Source: an uncultured Muribaculaceae bacterium
Lineage (GTDB): Bacteria > Bacteroidota > Bacteroidia > Bacteroidales > Muribaculaceae
NCBI GenBank assembly: GCA_947628285.1
Contig: CANQZK010000004.1
Location: forward strand, 1-34,082
DNA length: 34,082 nt
Direction of reading: 5' to 3'
The notes below the pieces were generated by a model. That model made no database searches, had not been told where the DNA came from, and was given only the letters and a program-made list of their open reading frames with translations. This document shows, piece by piece, positions 33,468 to 34,082 of this stretch. Numbering within the stretch: position 1 is the first letter of the stretch; every line of letters starts with the position of its first letter. The translations under genes were made by a program, and so were the position numbers.

Positions 33468-33920
33468 CTATGTTCCGGTTTGAGTGGAAGTTCCTATAAT
33501 AGTCCATCTGACGCTGCGGTCAATGCGCCGGCGCAACAGATAGAGCACCGTCCCGGTCAGCAGCAGCGCGCCGAATCCGGCGGCGGCGGCCCACGGCTGC
33601 GACAGCCCGGCGCGGACAGCCGCGGCGGCGCCCGCAATCATGGCCAGGACGGGCAGAATCATAAGCAGAAACAGAGCCAGCCGGCCCGTGGAGGAGGCGG
33701 TCACGACATCGACACGGTCGCCGGGCATGACGGTCACGCCCGCGCGGATTTCGGCACGGAAAGGCACCGCCGCAGACTCGCCGCCGCGCCGACAGGCAGC
33801 CGCGAGCGAGCACGTGCCGCATCGCGCCGCATCGTCCGATGCGGCGTCAAGATGTACAATGGCGTGCGAGGCTGATTCGACCGACTCCACAAGCGCCCGA
33901 TGTGTGACTGTGACCGACAT
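33468..33920 (-). CDS. RseC/MucC-like protein (SoxR-reducing system family)
   Basis: A 150-residue membrane protein. A cytoplasmic N-terminal part has the Cys pattern CGTCSLAAAC (residues about 34-43), followed by a beta-barrel-like segment (GVTVMPGDRVDVVTASSTGR) and two adjacent transmembrane helices (about 80-100 and 105-125) with an Arg-rich end. This layout is that of RseC, which in many bacteria accompanies rnf genes and is linked to SoxR reduction or RNF function. Here it is the first gene of the rnf operon, 2 nt before rnfB. No soxR gene is in the window, so a role in RNF assembly or cofactor handling seems more likely. Confidence 0.82.
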   Translation of the reverse strand: MSVTVTHRALVESVESASHAIVHLDAASDDAARCGTCSLAAACRRGGESAAVPFRAEIRAGVTVMPGDRVDVVTASSTGRLALFLLMILPVLAMIAGAAAAVRAGLSQPWAAAAGFGALLLTGTVLYLLRRRIDRSVRWTIIGTSTQTGT

Positions 33921-33947
33921 TTCGCTGACTCAAAAACAATCTGTATG

Positions 33948-33955
33948 CAAAGTTA
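33948..33955 (-). promoter_or_regulatory. -7 box of the rnf operon
   Basis: TAACTTTG on the minus strand matches TAnnTTTG. The predicted transcription start near 33942 gives a leader of about 20 nt before ATG 33920. The -33 region about 20 nt upstream is weak. Confidence 0.55.
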
Positions 33956-34046
33956 AACAATTTTTCAGTACGATTTCCGAAAATAAAAAAATTCACCCTT
34001 TTGGCCAATAACGTGAGTTCGGGATAATAAAAACCCTAAAAAAGTT

Positions 34047-34080
34047 GAATCGGCAGCTTGAAAAAGTTGCCGATTCTTTT
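34047..34080. terminator. Hairpin terminator at the right window edge
   Basis: GAATCGGCA (34047-34055) pairs with TGCCGATTC (34068-34076) around a 12-nt loop, with TTTT after it on the plus strand and a T-run on the minus strand (complement of A-rich 34037-34043). It probably ends a minus-strand gene lying to the right of the window. Confidence 0.7.
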
Positions 34081-34082
34081 GG

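Overview
The window looks like a chromosomal segment of a GC-rich Bacteroidales bacterium, possibly a Muribaculaceae-like gut lineage. The evidence is repeated Bacteroidota-type promoter boxes (TAnnTTTG, sometimes with TTG about 20 nt upstream), a DUF4954 protein, an EtfB-EtfA-acyl-CoA dehydrogenase cluster, an RNF operon in the order BCDGEA, and near absence of Shine-Dalgarno sequences. The family-level placement is inference. No tRNA, rRNA, CRISPR array or transposase was seen.

Layout. Bases 1-422 (minus) hold the 5' part of a gene with a long QRGQGGYQ-repeat N-terminus, probably an RluB-type pseudouridine synthase. A SpoU/TrmH RNA methyltransferase follows (687-1490). At 1679-5311 lies etfB-etfA-acyl-CoA dehydrogenase, the last gene broken by an apparent one-base deletion near 4094-4097 and followed by a clear terminator. 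Next come a secreted GH20 hexosaminidase (5397-7025) and two ECF sigma-factor modules placed tail to tail (7084-8468 plus, 8485-9564 minus). From 9679 to 16283 runs a compact glycine-cleavage operon: lplA, gcvT, gcvH, gcvPA, gcvPB, lpdA. It encodes the T, H, split P and L proteins together with the enzyme that lipoylates H.

At 16289-21160 there is a lower-GC island. It contains a type III restriction-modification pair (mod 18821-20677, res 16410-18824, both minus) preceded by about 330 bp of unexplained sequence and bracketed by two REP-like palindromes that share a GTAGGG(A/G)CGC start. The res gene carries two adjacent hexanucleotide microsatellites in a linker, and the probable target-recognition part of mod is more AT-rich than its ends. 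The island is the most plausible recent acquisition in the window.

The right part has a DUF4954 beta-helix protein (minus) divergent from lepA (plus), then nhaA (plus). Facing these is a long minus-strand run: an RseC-like protein, rnfB, rnfC, rnfD, rnfG, rnfE, rnfA, ypfJ-like zinc peptidase and ribD, with stop/start overlaps or short gaps throughout. Metabolically, RNF couples ferredoxin/NADH redox to an ion gradient, NhaA exchanges Na+ for H+, EtfAB carries electrons from the acyl-CoA dehydrogenase, RibD feeds flavin synthesis, and glycine cleavage yields NADH. These links are functional inference; only adjacency is seen.
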